The notes under the pieces were generated by a model. That model was not told where the DNA came from, ran no database searches, and saw only the letters and a list, made by a program, of their open reading frames with translations. From contig NC_053046.1 in NCBI RefSeq assembly GCF_003473485.1, forward strand, positions 10,178,001 to 10,242,000: DNA of 64,000 bases. The letters are read 5' to 3'. Both the position numbers and the translations under genes were made by a program. Of this stretch, positions 1-12,384 are shown piece after piece (the first letter of the stretch is position 1; each line of letters begins with the position of its first letter). The DNA is from Medicago truncatula. Taxonomy: Eukaryota; Streptophyta; Magnoliopsida; Fabales; Fabaceae.

Positions 1-3000
1 AAGTCTCAAGTCATCTTCAAGCTTTTGCAACGCCTATTAGGTGACATCGGAAGTCAACATTTTAAAGATGAAAACAGTGGTTGATCAGGAAAAGAAAAGG
101 AACCAATCAATATCAGCAACAGAAAGTATCTTACTCGGTCGTTAGCTCCACTAGAGTCCTTATTGGTAACTTCCTCTATCATCAAACTATTCAACTTGGC
201 TATCTTTGCTTCCAAGCTCCTTTTTTCTATCATTTTAGCCTAGTAAATTTGCATAATCATTAAGAAAAGTTAATATTGCAAAGATAAAAATGAGACTCAT
301 GCGATGAAGTTACCAAGAGTCAAAAGTTTTACCTGAAGTTCATTATCTTTTTCACTGCATAGTGATGTAAGCCTATCACGGTCATTTGTAACTTCTGCAA
401 GACTATTCTTGGAAGTTTCTAAAGATTCTTTCAAGCCTTCTAATTCGTGGAGAGTCTCCTCTTCTTGTAATTGCTTCTCATGCAATTTTTCCATCAACTA
501 TTCAACATGATTTAAATATTATAAACAGTTAGGTGTTTGTTCTACACCTTGTGTTATACTCTATGTTATATACTATACATTAGAATCTTAGACTTACTTG
601 ATCAGCCGTCCTTTGAGAATCTTCAACAGCTTTTGTTAAATCTTGAACACGTTTCTCGTACGATTCCAAATTCGGAGACTTGAATTCAGTAGAAATTTCT
701 TTATCCAAAGAACCTGTAGGAGAAGATCGTGTTTTGGAATATCGGCGCAGCATTACATCATTTATGTGTGTCTGAAGGGCTACACAAATTTCTTCTCCCT
801 GCAAAAATGATAAAACAACAATGATATAAAATAACCCCAATCTAACAAAAAAATATTGATCAAGCCCAAAGGGAAAGATTGGGAACTTGAAGAGTAAAAT
901 GGTAAATTTCAATGAAGGTGTTAATAGTACCTGCTTGGTTTCAAACTGGAATATGTGAAGAACACCGGCAACTCGCATTTTAAAAAATACAGCAGTGTTA
1001 CTGCTTCCAAATTGCATTATGTCTCTCAATTCAGCTGAGTGCAAATATTCCTTTGGAATGGGACGAAAAAAATGAACCTATAGAAAATTGATCAGAAACA
1101 AACATTTAATTAATTAAAAGTACAACTCAGTGTTCTATTACATGTAAATTATAATAAACCTTGTAATATTATCATTATGACATTAAATCAGTTTTGAATC
1201 TTACCCCTCTCTTGTTAATTGCTAGTATTATTCGTCCAGGTAGGAGTCCAATAGGATCATCAATTTTGCGAACATTAAAGAATACAGAAAAGCCATAAGG
1301 AAGTGTTCTTATTATATGCAGAAACTGTTGTCTTGCATCATCTTTCGTGACATTCTCCTGAAAAGGGAAATCCATCTTATCACAGATAGAACAAGAAAAA
1401 CAATCAGATGAAGTTAGGCTCTTATTATACCAGTGAATGATAGCAAGAAAGAATGTCCAACTCCCATTCGCGTCTAGCTCTAGTCATTGCTATTTGCCTT
1501 GGAAGAAATCGCTCGAGAAATGAATTCCAATCACTGATAAACACAGAAATCACAGTCAGTTGCAGTCATAATATAATAGATTATAGAAAGTAGAAAATAT
1601 TGTAAAGTTTGGTCATAGTAAAATCAATCAAAAGATGTTAAAATAATATTGGAAGATAGTTTATAGCAAGATGAACGTTCAAAGTCACCTACGGGCATGA
1701 TTCAGGTCTTCTAACAAATCCAATCTCAGCCAAGATTTGCAATGCAGAAAGCTTTGATGCATCTTCCCTTCCAATAGGATAATTACCCAAAATATAATCA
1801 TGCTGCAACTGTAAACAAGTATCCAAGCACCAACAAGTCAATACCTTGAAGCAGATCACAGTTTTATTCAAATCAAAACAATAGATTGTTTGGCTGGAGA
1901 AAACATTTTCTATTTTCAATCATAGTTAAAAAATGTAACACTTTTTCCACTTATTCCCTGATCTCAAATATTTGTATAGGAAATGGTAACAAAGTAGAAA
2001 GAAAGAAAAAAAATGTGACATTTTTGTAATTACTAGTGAAAACTAGAAATAAAAGGAAACCGCTTTCTCAAGCTAGACAGCACAGGACCGTTCATGGTTC
2101 GGTTCAGGAAGAAAAACCAAACCAAACTCGTAAAACAAAAGCGAAAAAGGCATACTTGTACATAGGACAACTGCCAAAACATAGGATCTGTCACGGCTTC
2201 ATCCGATTCACGAAATAACTTTTTCTTGAAGACCAGTTTGCAGTGCAAAACTTCTCCCTTACTTCGTTCTTTTACTGCCTTAAATTCCGCTAGTAAATCC
2301 CCGATATGTTTATTGTCGTCCAAACCAATGTACTCCTCTGAATAATAACATTAGAAGATTGGTTATACTACTGATCTCAGCTAATTTAATAATTTTCACA
2401 AGCAAGAAGTGAAAAAGACATACCATTGCCAGAATCAGATGATTTAGCGCTTGTGACAACTTTACGGCATTCGTACAAGCCAAAGCTAGAGTATGTTGGC
2501 AGTTTAATGATTCCTGCAAGTTCCTCGACAGCATCCGCTACGGTTGTTGACATGTCATATGTAATTTCTTCAAATGTTTCATCCAGAAAGAAGACTATAG
2601 TTGTGAGCTTTTTCCCAGTCATCCGAGCTTCGATCTCAGCAGGTCCAGGTATTATATGCCTAGGACCAGCCTTGAGAGAGTGCTTCAAAGCATTTAAAGT
2701 GTTCAATGCAACACCTCGGATCCCAGAATCAACAGCCACACCATGCGCCACGTTATGGGTATATTCTGACAGATATCCTCCAATGTCTTTGCTAGGAGGC
2801 ATGCACGACACACATAAATACATTAGCTCCCATGATTTCATCAAGTATTCCCTGATTTTGAGACAAGAAATGTTTCAACCGTTAACCAATTAACCAATAC
2901 AAACAACATAAATCCAGCGACATTGAGCAAAGGCTAAGAAAAGAAAACATGAAGCATGCTACTAAATACTAAGAAAATTTTTTACCTCTCTGGATTGTTT

Positions 3001-4773
3001 CTCGTTTGTTTTGATATCTGGACAAAAAGTTCATCTCGGAGTTCCGAACGCTTCAAACTTTGCTTGTATAGTTTACCTACAAGCTCAACCCGGTCCTCTA
3101 AGCTTAGTGAAGACGAATCAACACCCATATACTTCAAAATCATTTGGAACAACTTTGTTGCCCGGCTTGCCAAATCGCCATTCAGCTTAAGCAATGATGT
3201 TGGTATTGGATCCTGCATGAACTCATGAGTTAGATATTAATGTGCTTTATAAAAAAAAAAATAACCACTTATTGAAAAATTGGTATTTGATTACCTTTTG
3301 GAAGCAAAGCATGTCTTCAATTGTAAGTTTCTCTCGAACTTGGGGTCCCACAGATCGTTTAGAAAAAAATCCTCGCTTCCCAGCAGAGTGAATTTGCTTT
3401 TGCATCAACTTTAAAAAACCTTCCACCTATAACATACAACATTTGAGAAAACATGATAACAAAAGATCATGTCACCATAATCATAGCAATATAGCACTAA
3501 ATTAGAAAGTACACTACCTTTCAAGCAGAATGTAATACAAAAAGGGTGTTGTTAACTAGTGCCTCCGGGGCACTAGTTAAGGAAACAAAAAAGGAAATAT
3601 TTGCATTGAAAACATCATTTTTTACACTTTTTAAACTTTGATTACACAAGTTCCAAGGTACTTATACTATATTTGGTTTCCTTAACTAGTGCCCTGGGGC
3701 GCTAGTTAACATTTTCCATACAAAAATCATTGAGACACAAAATAATAGGAATGCATAACTGTTAGAAAATAATATTTGAAGCGAGATTAACATATATAGT
3801 TTCCCACCTGAAATCTGTCAATCAAAGGTGCTGCTCCAGCAAGTTCTGCTGGAATAGCTGTTGATAGAGTTGTTGGTGTGCTGCAAGTAAAAATAAAATA
3901 CAATGTCAAAAACTGAAGAATACTGCATACGAGCAAACAAACAATTCATTTTGCATTGTTGTTAGCTGGTCATTCAATTCAAGATTTGAGTATGTTTGGT
4001 TCCACTTTCTGGGGAAGTAAAATTGATTCTAGATGTGTAGAATTGATCTTGACATGTTTGATTGTTCTCGAATAGAATTGACTTTGCCTCTAGAATTGAT
4101 TCTAACATGCAGCTACAATTTAGAGTTTTTGCCTCTACAATTGATACTTAGCCATAAAATTATTGTTCAACCCACACTTTATATTTTACTGACTTTCAGC
4201 CATAATCAAATTTGTAGAATCAATCCTTCCCACCGCAAAACCAAACATGCAAAAAGCATAATAGTACATTCTTAGAATTATGGCTGGATCAGACAATAAG
4301 AAGATAATGCAAGAATTAAGCTTGTGTACACTTTCCCTTCAATAAAATCTCTCCCCTCTCCCCGATGAACCAAACACAAACGATTTTAAAATATCTCCCC
4401 TCCCATTGGTTGAACCAAACATACCCTCAGAGAAACAATATGGAAGAAGAAAATAATATTACTAGCTTCAAAAGTAAAATTAGCTAATGTGACTTATAAA
4501 TTTTGCTTTCAACATTTGCTTGCTAACATCCCAAATTAAAAAAATGTTCCTTTTCCACACAAACAAAGAGTTATAAACATTAGAGTGTAACTCAAAAAGA
4601 TCAGGTAATACTCACGGTGGTGCGAAATTGGAGCCATCACTGTCATATCCATCACCATTGCTAACAGTAGCATAGCTATGTAAAGGTGTACCCTCACTGC
4701 CATTGATAGAACCAAATGAAGATCTGTTTGTCCTCACACTTTGGGCGCCGGATGGTGGCATATCAAATATCAT
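1..4773 (-). CDS. KCBP: Kinesin-like calmodulin-binding protein (KCBP/ZWICHEL type), N-terminal part, 3' end off the left edge
   Basis: Minus-strand gene whose coding exons I place at 4616-4773, 3808-3880, 3295-3426, 2986-3212, 2424-2851, 2156-2337, 1693-1808, 1431-1533, 1205-1357, 931-1077, 598-798, 333-497 and <1-33. All junctions are GT-AG and the frame stays open for 706 residues. The first in-frame ATG of the long exon is at 4773 (MIFDMPPSG...). Domain order: low-complexity Ser/Gly-rich N-terminus; MyTH4 at about residues 122-277 (DPIPTSLLK, WELMYLC, PPSKDIGGYL); FERM at about 278-585 (KLTTIVFFLDETFEE, DDPIGLLPGRIIL, FGSSNTAVFFKMRVAG); coiled coil from about 610 (LMEKLHEKQLQEEETLHELE). 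The MyTH4-FERM-coiled-coil order is diagnostic of plant KCBP, a minus-end-directed kinesin-14 acting in trichome branching and cell division. The motor and calmodulin-binding domains must lie to the left. The gene looks intact in this window. Confidence 0.95.
3551..3710. mobile_element. MITE with palindromic ends in a KCBP intron
   Basis: A 160-bp element between the exons at 3808-3880 and 3295-3426. Its left end begins GTTAACTAGTGCC and runs on to GGCACTAGTTAAGGAAAC. Its right end is the inverse, GGTTTCCTTAACTAGTGCCC through to GCTAGTTAAC. Each terminus is also nearly palindromic by itself. I see no clear target-site duplication. Related but worn sequences occur near 5880-6060, 16085-16130 and 39340-39440. 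Confidence 0.7.
3988..4426. mobile_element. MITE-like element in the first KCBP coding intron
   Basis: The left end reads GAGTATGTTTGGTTC and the right end GAACCAAACATACCCTC, an inverted pair of about 15 bp. An internal copy, AAAACCAAACATGC near 4240, suggests a composite or nested structure. The superfamily is not settled because no clean target duplication is visible. Confidence 0.5.
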
Positions 4774-5520
4774 ATTCTTTTGCCAACAAACAAAAATTGA
4801 AACTAGTCAAAGCAACAAAGCTTGTTCTTCTTCAAGCTCATCCACTGCATCACCAAAAACCTAAACATAAGTTCAAACAATACAACACACACACACACAC
4901 ACAATTTGAGCTATGTTGACTTAAATAAAAATGTTAGTTTGTAAATTGCCGCATAAAACACAAGTCAGGTATAAATTCAAAACCATATCATAAATAGAAC
5001 AGAACAGAAACAAACAAACAAAAATACATCAAATTAACAAAAATACAATTTTTTTAACAATTCATGAATTTCATGAACAAAAAATAAAACATAACAATTA
5101 TGAAGGACAAAGAAAGAAACAGACCCAGAAACCAAAATGCTACAACATTAAACTAGCAAGTACAAGGTTAACAAAACTAAGAAACTTTTGCATTTCCACT
5201 AAAAAACACATGAGGATCCAAAACATGAAGAATGAGCTTAAGATGAAGGGAAAAAAACAACCTTTGTAGCAGCAATGGAACAAACAATGGTGTGCAGTGC
5301 AATAGAGAGATCTGGACCAGTGAGAAAGTGAAGATGAAGCAAATTAAGAATAGATTTGGTTGAAAAATGAAAGAAAAATAATTGAAGTTATGATTTTTGA
5401 GGCTGAAATTGTTACCAGTGGACAAAAAAAAAACAGGTGAGAGAAAGTCACGAGAACATTATTAAACAATGAGGCTTTTGGGGAACTTAAACTACTTTTA
5501 CACTTTCTTCTTCTTCACTC
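4774..5520 (-). promoter_or_regulatory. Presumed 5' UTR and proximal promoter of KCBP
   Basis: This lies directly upstream of the KCBP start on the minus strand. It holds a (CA)n run at about 4884-4903 and pyrimidine-rich stretches at 5500-5520. A 5'-UTR intron is possible, since the region has several plausible splice signals, but I cannot place it from sequence alone. No coding potential. Confidence 0.35.
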
Positions 5521-7800
5521 AAAAATAAAGATTGACATGAAAGAAAACACAGATAAACAAGATTCTTCTTGTTACACAACTAAATATACATAAACATAAA
5601 CTTCATTGTCATTTAAGTAACATTATATTATATTATATAGTTTTTATTTTTTAAATCTTGCATTTCCATTTGGCATAAGACTATGTTTGTTTGAGTGTTT
5701 TGTTTAGAAAAAATCTAAAATATGAATGGTCTTTGGAGTTAATAATAATTGATAGTAATTGATGATTTATAACTATTCAACCGAAAAAAGATTCTCATAA
5801 TCTAGTGATTATGCGGCCAAATACTTTGGTTTACATAAATGTGAGTCTCTTTCTCTTCTTCCCTTCATTTATTAGGAAAAACTAAAAGTACCCTTGAAGC
5901 ATTGGTTAAGATGATAAAAATAAAAACATGTATTGAAAAAAGGGTGAAAAGTGAAGAATTTAACTTTTTAAAAGTCAAAATATTGCTGAATTCAATATAA
6001 ATATACTATTTTTAGTTTACTTAACTATTACCTTGAGGACATTGGTTAGCAAGACCCTAATTTATTTATTAAATGCATATGATATTAATGTACATATTTT
6101 TTGTTTGTGTTACTATCTTTTGGTTTTTCACACACTCTACAATTATGTCATTTCGTGTTAGTGTAATGTCACATACTTTCAATAAAAAATGTATTTAAAT
6201 AAATGTGACATCTTCGGTTAAAATTAAATTCATTGTTTCATAAAAAATATGTAATTATCTAAACTTTGTCAAATATAGACAGATGAGATTAATGATAAAA
6301 ATTTCGCCATTTTTTGTTTACACTTTGTCTTTTTATTTTTGAATAAATATATTTGTCATAGATATGTGGCGTAATATAAAAATATAATTTAATAATAATT
6401 CATGATAATTTGAAAAGGTCGTAGTGGACCCCACAATCTTTGTATAAAATTTGTCACTGTCTGCCTCCGGCGGGAAGAGGCCACCCAAAATTCTTGCTTA
6501 GTCGTCACCCACCCTTCATTTTCCAGCTCATAGGGTTTTCCAATTTAATTGTATAATTAAAAATGTATATTTTACTTTAAAATTGGGGGGAAACAGTTTA
6601 AAACTTTTTTTTACGGAATAGTTAAAAAAATTGTTGACGCCTATTAGCAAGGTTGGGGATTAATTTTTCATTTTTCGAGAAGAAAGTTTAAGCTAATAAG
6701 AAACTAATTTTAATTTGTTTAGGGTTGATTTAATGATTGGTTTAAGATTTTAGAATGTGTTCTTAAAGTTTCAATTTCGATTTCTTTAAGCATCAATTTC
6801 GGTGGGATAAATTCATACGGTACTATTATGATTTGACTTTAAATGGATCTTCGTAATGGATGATGGGATTACACCCCTCAAATTAGTCGTCTATCGTTGT
6901 TTTATAGAGAAAAATTGATCATCGTAATGGATGATGGGATTAGACCCATCCATCCGTCCCAAATTGTATGTCACTTTAGAAAGAAAAATTGTCTCAAATT
7001 GTATGTCGCTTTACAATACCAATGAAATATTAATGTTATTTTTCCTATTATATCCCTAACTATTTATTACTCTTTCTCCTTTCAATTTTTTCATTTATCT
7101 TTTCTATGACATTTATTAAGAACAATCTTGTAAAACAATTCATAATATCTCTTTCCCACACAATATTAATTACATTTCTTAATATGTGTGATATATATTG
7201 CATTTGCATGATGTGTATATAATGGATGACTGTTCTTCTTCTTTTTTTGTGACAAAAAATGTTCTTCTTTTTTTGACAAAATTGTTCTTGCTGGTGTTTT
7301 TTTCTCGTACAGTAGTGCATATTTTATTATCATATGAATTCATGTTAAATACCACGGAATCGTGTAAACAAAATACTATGATATATTCAAATATAAAAAA
7401 TAAAAAAGTATAGTAATATGTTATTATTATCAAAATATCATTCAATAAAACACAGTATAATGCAAAATTAAATATAAAAAAAACAAGTTTTTCTAAGCTA
7501 AAAAGAAATTAAGTGATTGGACAAAAATGATCAACGGACTTCATTCAATAACAAATTGTTTGGATGAACCTGAATTTGATTGTTGATTGGAACAATTTTT
7601 TGTCAAATTTTGCATATCTTTTGATCAAGTTTTGGATGAATATGATCTCCTTCTTTTAGAAACTAAAGGGTTGTCATAAAAAATGTTGTTTAGGGAATGC
7701 GATAACTTTTTTAATTACATGAAGAAGAAAAAAGGGAATTGATTATTTTTCTTGATTTATGTTAATTAGTTATTTTGGTTTATAAAGAAACCGAAGGTGG
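5521..7800. other. AT-rich intergenic DNA with MITE relics
   Basis: No gene is visible. At 5880-6060 there is a worn relative of the 3551 MITE: CTTAACTATTACC at the right side and GGTTAAGATG at the left. At 6850-6945 a short direct repeat is seen (CGTAATGGATGATGGGATTA twice). At 6945-7090 a CATCCGTCCCAAATTGTATG stretch resembles one end of a Stowaway/mariner-like element. Short ORFs at 7060-7445 are AT-rich and overlap on both strands, so I do not call them. Confidence 0.4.
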
Positions 7801-7938
7801 ATCCATAAGTCCTAACTCAATTGGCAAAATGCCGAAATTGTTAGACCGGATGCCATGATCGGGGTTCGAACCCCGGTACCTCCACTTGTGTGTGTGAGTT
7901 TATAATGACTTTGCTATTTCGTCTATCTAAAAAAAAAA
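7801..7938 (+). mobile_element. tRNA-derived SINE with target-site duplication
   Basis: It has a tRNA-like head with an A-box-like stretch (CCTAACTCAATTGGCAAAATG), a clear B box (GGTTCGAACCCCG), a short body and a terminal A run. CGAAGGTGG flanks it at 7792-7800 and 7939-7947, consistent with a target-site duplication. It does not fold as a complete tRNA, so it is not annotated as a tRNA gene. Confidence 0.75.
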
Positions 7939-7947
7939 CGAAGGTGG

Positions 7948-9410
7948 TACAGTTAAAATAAAATGGAGTCATCTTCATTATTTATTATGACAAAATCGTA
8001 TGCATATGTAATTTGTACGTAACCTTGTCAAATAAAATGTGACTTGGACGTAACGATCTTTATAACCTAATTAATCTGCCAATGGAGCCGGCCATAGCCT
8101 GTACAATCTACAATGAAGAAAACAAAATATTTATAGAGATTGCATATTAGACAAGGAAACTAAGGATTCAATTAATGTGTAGTTATAAGATTCACGAGAA
8201 AATGAATATTTCATGACCTATTTTTTCAGCTACATTATGCAACTACGACAGTTACATCCTCGTTTTCATTTCTACATAAAATCATGAAAGGTTGCTTGAA
8301 AGTTGAAACCAATCAACCTTATGAGTTACTACCCCACGCCCAACAACCGTGGTACTGCAAACTCATGTGAGAGTTAAGACAAGCATGAGAAGTGTGAGGA
8401 GCAATGATCTTTACTCTTCATATTGAGTGGTCCAAAGTACATTAAGGGTGTTAAAGAAACTATGCTTGATCAAAAGAAGCTAGTAAAGCCAAATTATATG
8501 GTGGCAACAACAACAAAAGTGTCTCAAATTGCTTTATGCTGTAAAATGAGTGCTAACGACGTTCACTTCAACGTTCTCTTTATAATATTTTTTTTTTTTT
8601 ATTGGATGAAATTCAAGTAAATCCTGCTATTTTAAAAATTAACTTCTATAGAGAAATAGAAATCATATGATTCACTTAATAAGATAATTGTAAAGACCGT
8701 AATTTGAATGTTAATGGCACTACTCTTTTATCAAGAGTAAGGTTAGGGGACAGTGCATAATATATGCAAGATTCAGAGTTTGAACTCCGACCATCAAAAA
8801 AAAAAAAAAAAGTAAGGGTGGGAACGTTATCCTAACAATCATTTTTTTATTGAGTGAAATTTAAATGAATCTCATCATTTTAAAAATGGTCTCACATAAA
8901 ATGATAAGCTCTAACTAATTTTACACGTTAAAAATGGATATGTTAAAGTTGATGTTTTTCGCATATTCCTCTAAAAAAAAAAATTAAGTAATGTTCCTCT
9001 AAATATTAAATATGCATTTTGTTTAGAACCGTATCAATGTTATCCTTCATATTTTTAATGTTTCAAAATTATTCAAAATATTGTAAAATGTTAGGTCAAA
9101 TTTCTTTTAGGTTGGATTTTCTATCAAATGCGTTCTAGATATTATTATTATTTGCCTGATTTTAAATGTATTATAATATGCTTTTGTAAAAAGTAAATGT
9201 ATTATTATGATATTAACAACTTAACATCTTTTTCAAAAAAAAAAGAAACTTAACATCATTTTTTTGTCAAGACAACTTAACAACATTACATAGCTCTTGG
9301 AATATTAATGGGGTACTAATTTAATTAATAATTTACAATTTTAAAAATTGTTAAACACGTTTGTGGTCTTTATACAATATTTATTTCTTATTTTAGTTAA
9401 ATAGAAACTT
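7948..9410. other. Intergenic DNA with a SINE fragment
   Basis: No gene recognised. At about 8736-8815 a plus-strand SINE remnant retains GACAGTGCATAATATATGCA, a decayed B box (AGTTTGAACTCCG) and a poly(A) tail. It is related to the intact SINE at 41282. The rest is AT-rich sequence with several A/T homopolymers. Confidence 0.5.
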
Positions 9411-9419
9411 TAGTCGCTA

Positions 9420-10100
9420 GCACAGAGTTGAGAGTATTGATTAAGGATGTCTCGCCTAAATATGTTATTTTTGGTAGGAAGCCGATTCCTAAGAAGATGT
9501 CAAGCAAACACAGATACTGTTAAAGGAATATCATTGTGTCAAAGAAGATCTAAAACAGGAATATGAACATGGGGAATAGACCAAGCTTACAATTGATATA
9601 TTCCATTGGCCAAGTAATCAAATGTCAAGTCTAATTTCTATTGCCAATGATCACGACTCTAACTTGTAAAGTAACCATGTTAAGTAAAGTCGTACATTCC
9701 ACTACCAACTCCTTTTCCCACACAAACAAATGACGCCTCCAATTCCAAGCATCTCCTCCATCATCCCACCCCAAAGCAAATATATTTGTCATTGACGTCC
9801 CTTGACTCATTGACAACACAAGTAACCTCCTAAACAACTCAGTGATAGGAATACCTCCAACCAATTATCAAACAAAAAATAAGTATCAACACCATCACCC
9901 ACCACCCTCCTTAAATTCTCTTCAAACTAACTTCAATCTCCGAACTCAATACCATTACGAGTCCACGCCAACTCCTTCCACCAAACATAATCATCTCTAC
10001 CTCCTTCCTTCAAGTGCTCCCTCCTCACCATATTTCGCCATTAAAACAGTATACCACAACCCTCATTTATCTACCAACATCCTCCAGCACCACTTCCCAA
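9420..10100 (-). mobile_element. Decayed LINE (non-LTR retrotransposon), zf-RVT/C-terminal region
   Basis: Read on the minus strand, the fragments WWKELAWTRNGIE, VGDGVDTYFLFDNWLE, GIPITELFRRLL and WNWRRHLFVWEKELVVE are followed, after stops, by VPHVHIP, NDIPLTVSVFA and LLRNRLPT. This is the order seen after the reverse transcriptase of plant L1-like elements, ending in the zinc-binding reverse transcriptase (zf-RVT) region. Stops and frameshifts interrupt it, so it is dead. No reverse transcriptase core is left here. Confidence 0.75.
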
Positions 10101-10974
10101 ATAGCAATATTAGACTCCCCCATTCTCCCATATATAGAATCAAAACATATTTAACTTATATAAAATTAGTTGATATATCTCAAATAAACAATTGATTTGG
10201 TCCATACACTATCCTCATCTTTTCAATTTAGTCCTTAAACTATTGAAAGCAACCAAAAGGTCTCCAAACAATGAAAAATACATCAACTTAGCCCCTAAAT
10301 TATGAAAAAAAAACTATCAATCTCGTTTCTAGAGGGATTAAATAATTAGATGACAGAATAGTTTATTGACCTTTTAGTTGATTTTAATATTGTAGGGACT
10401 AAATTAATGAGAGTGTGACACTTTAGAGGTGTCATTGATTGTTTATTTCTTATATTTTTGTTAGTTAAAAAAAACATTACTCTCCATAGAAATTCACAGT
10501 AAAGATTATATGTGAAAACAACAAGACAGTTTATAGCCACACCCCGTTAAACCCTGGTTACACTCGAAGTAACAAAAATTCCCTAAAAATGAAAATCAAT
10601 TTTCAAGGGCATCCAAAACTTTTTGATTGTTATCTCCTTCCGGTGACGTGTATTTATCTCAAACCGTTGTAGCACTCGCAAACTTAGTTTACATAAATTA
10701 TGTAAACTAAAATATAACCTTTGTAAATTGAACTTATGTAAACCCAATTTATGCAGGTAAATACACTTTATTCATGTAACTTATATAGTCTTAGTTTATA
10801 TGTTCTTTGTATGTAGGCCAAATCCATGTCATATACCTAAACTCAATCTAGGTATTCTATATAAATGTTTCTATTGGGAGGATAGATCTAGTGTTATCAT
10901 TAAATTTTAATTAAAATTACGTGTAACTTAAATTTTTTAGAGTGTGATTAAATCGTCGAACAATAGTATTAGTC
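10101..10974. other. Intergenic repeat-like DNA
   Basis: No gene seen. 10190-10350 has a pattern such as TTTAGTCCTTAAACTATTG and TTAGCCCCTAAATTATG, typical of repetitive noncoding plant elements with worn internal copies. The remainder shows no recognisable element. Confidence 0.3.
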
Positions 10975-12080
10975 GTCAAATCAATGGAGCAACACGGTGG
11001 CCCATACAAGGTTTATATTATTTATAAGTTTACATTTTAGTTATAATAGATTATCCAGTCTTTAAATTTGTCTCTTCAATATAATCATAAAATATATAAA
11101 TGTAATGAAGTTTACCACGGTGAATATAACTCTTAAATCATATGATATACTCCAATTAACACTTCATTGCTTTTTAAATCAAATGTGATGTGTTAGCTCA
11201 AATGTTGAATGGTAAAAATTTAACCTTATAACTTCAAATTCTACTTGATGACAATTATAAAATAAAATAAGATAAAAAATTAAAGGTTTAATTGCACTTT
11301 TGGCCCCCTATCTTTTTAAAAGTTGCGATTTTGGTCCCCTAACTAATTAAAATACAAAACAACCCCATATGTATTGGATATTTGGCAGTTTTTGCCCCCA
11401 ATGCCACTTTTGACTTAGTCTTCGAACAGTAATATCAGTCGTCAAATCAATAGAGCAATACGGTGGCCCATACAAAATTTACATTATTTATAAGTTTACA
11501 TTTTAATTATAATAGATCATCGAGTTCTGATACGATAAAGTAAAGTGCACTCTTTGAGTTCGTGTCAAACTCCAAATCTCTTTCACTAAATAATTCTCAA
11601 TACCGCTAAAGTTTCTAAGGAGTTATTTATACACAAAATATGAAACTAAATTCCCTATTACTACTCTTAACATATCAAAAATAAACTACTTTTCCTTAAT
11701 ATTAATGGATAGTAACCACTGTGCTAATCTCTTTGTTATTGACTTGTAATGTAATGCCTTCACTTTAGCATCGTCATGATAGCGGGTCCGGTATCTAACA
11801 ACACCTCCTCTTGCCCAAAGCTATCAAGTTCCGTTAAAAAAAAGTTATAATAGATCATCTAGTCTTTAAATCTATCTCTTCAATATAATCTTAAAGTATA
11901 TAAATGTAACGAATGGTTCTGACTCAAAGTTTACTACATTAAATATAACTCTTGAATCATATGATATACTCTAGTTAACATTTAATTGCCTTTTACATCA
12001 AATTTAACGTATTAGCTCAATGGTAAAATTTTAACCTTACAACTTCAAAATACAAAATTCAAATTCTACTTGGCAAAGAT
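10975..12080. repeat. Local direct duplication (two copies) split by inserts
   Basis: Copy 1 (10975-11280) starts at GTCGTCAAATCAATGGAGCA and contains CGGTGGCCCATACAAG. Copy 2 starts near 11430 with the same words (CGGTGGCCCATACAAA), breaks at about 11526 and resumes at about 11847 (TTATAATAGATCATC...), running to about 12080. Between the copies, 11283-11400 matches the pattern of elements that begin GGTTTAATTGCACTTTTGG. The copies differ by scattered substitutions and small indels. Confidence 0.65.
11527..11835 (-). mobile_element. Solo-LTR-like insertion, Ty1-copia type suspected
   Basis: This block interrupts the second copy of the local duplication. On the minus strand it contains TGTTAGATACCGGACCCGCT, a start typical of copia LTRs, and ends ...CTTTATCGTATCA. 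TTATAATAGATCATC occurs on both sides, which could be a target duplication or part of the host repeat. Extra sequence on the right (ACACCTCCTCTTGCCC) suggests the boundaries are not exact. Confidence 0.45.
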
Positions 12081-12232
12081 TATAAAATAAAATTTTATGA
12101 TTTTCATTTTCTCTTTTTGTCTCTATATTTCTTTTATCAACAAAACAAAACAAATTAACTTGTCCAAATTTATTTTTCTCCGTAGCTAAAAATTGTTAAA
12201 AAGAATAATTTTTTTATTTTTTTTTTAATTTT

Positions 12233-12360
12233 TGGGCCAAACAAACATGGATCTTAGGGTTTTCAAAATCATAGCCCAAAACACACTACATTCATCTCAC
12301 CATCACATAACAGACCCTTCTTCTCACACACTTAGCAGTAGCCTCCCGCAAAAACCCTAG
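12233..12360 (+). promoter_or_regulatory. Ribosomal-protein promoter motifs: site II and telo-boxes
   Basis: TGGGCC at 12233-12238 and AGCCCA near 12273-12278 match the site II (TGGGCY) element. TTAGGGTTT at 12254-12262 and AAACCCTAG at 12352-12360 are telo-boxes in opposite orientations. Paired site II and telo-box motifs are known in promoters of plant translation genes. Here they sit 25-150 bp upstream of the L4 start codon. Confidence 0.7.
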
Positions 12361-12384
12361 CTAGTGTTTCTTCTTCCTCCACCA

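Noticed and set aside
2426-2893. 155-codon plus-strand ORF
   Set aside because: It is the antisense shadow of a KCBP MyTH4/FERM exon on the minus strand.
7801-7900. tRNA gene
   Set aside because: A- and B-box-like words are there, but acceptor and anticodon arms do not pair and an extra body with poly(A) and flanking target duplications marks a SINE.
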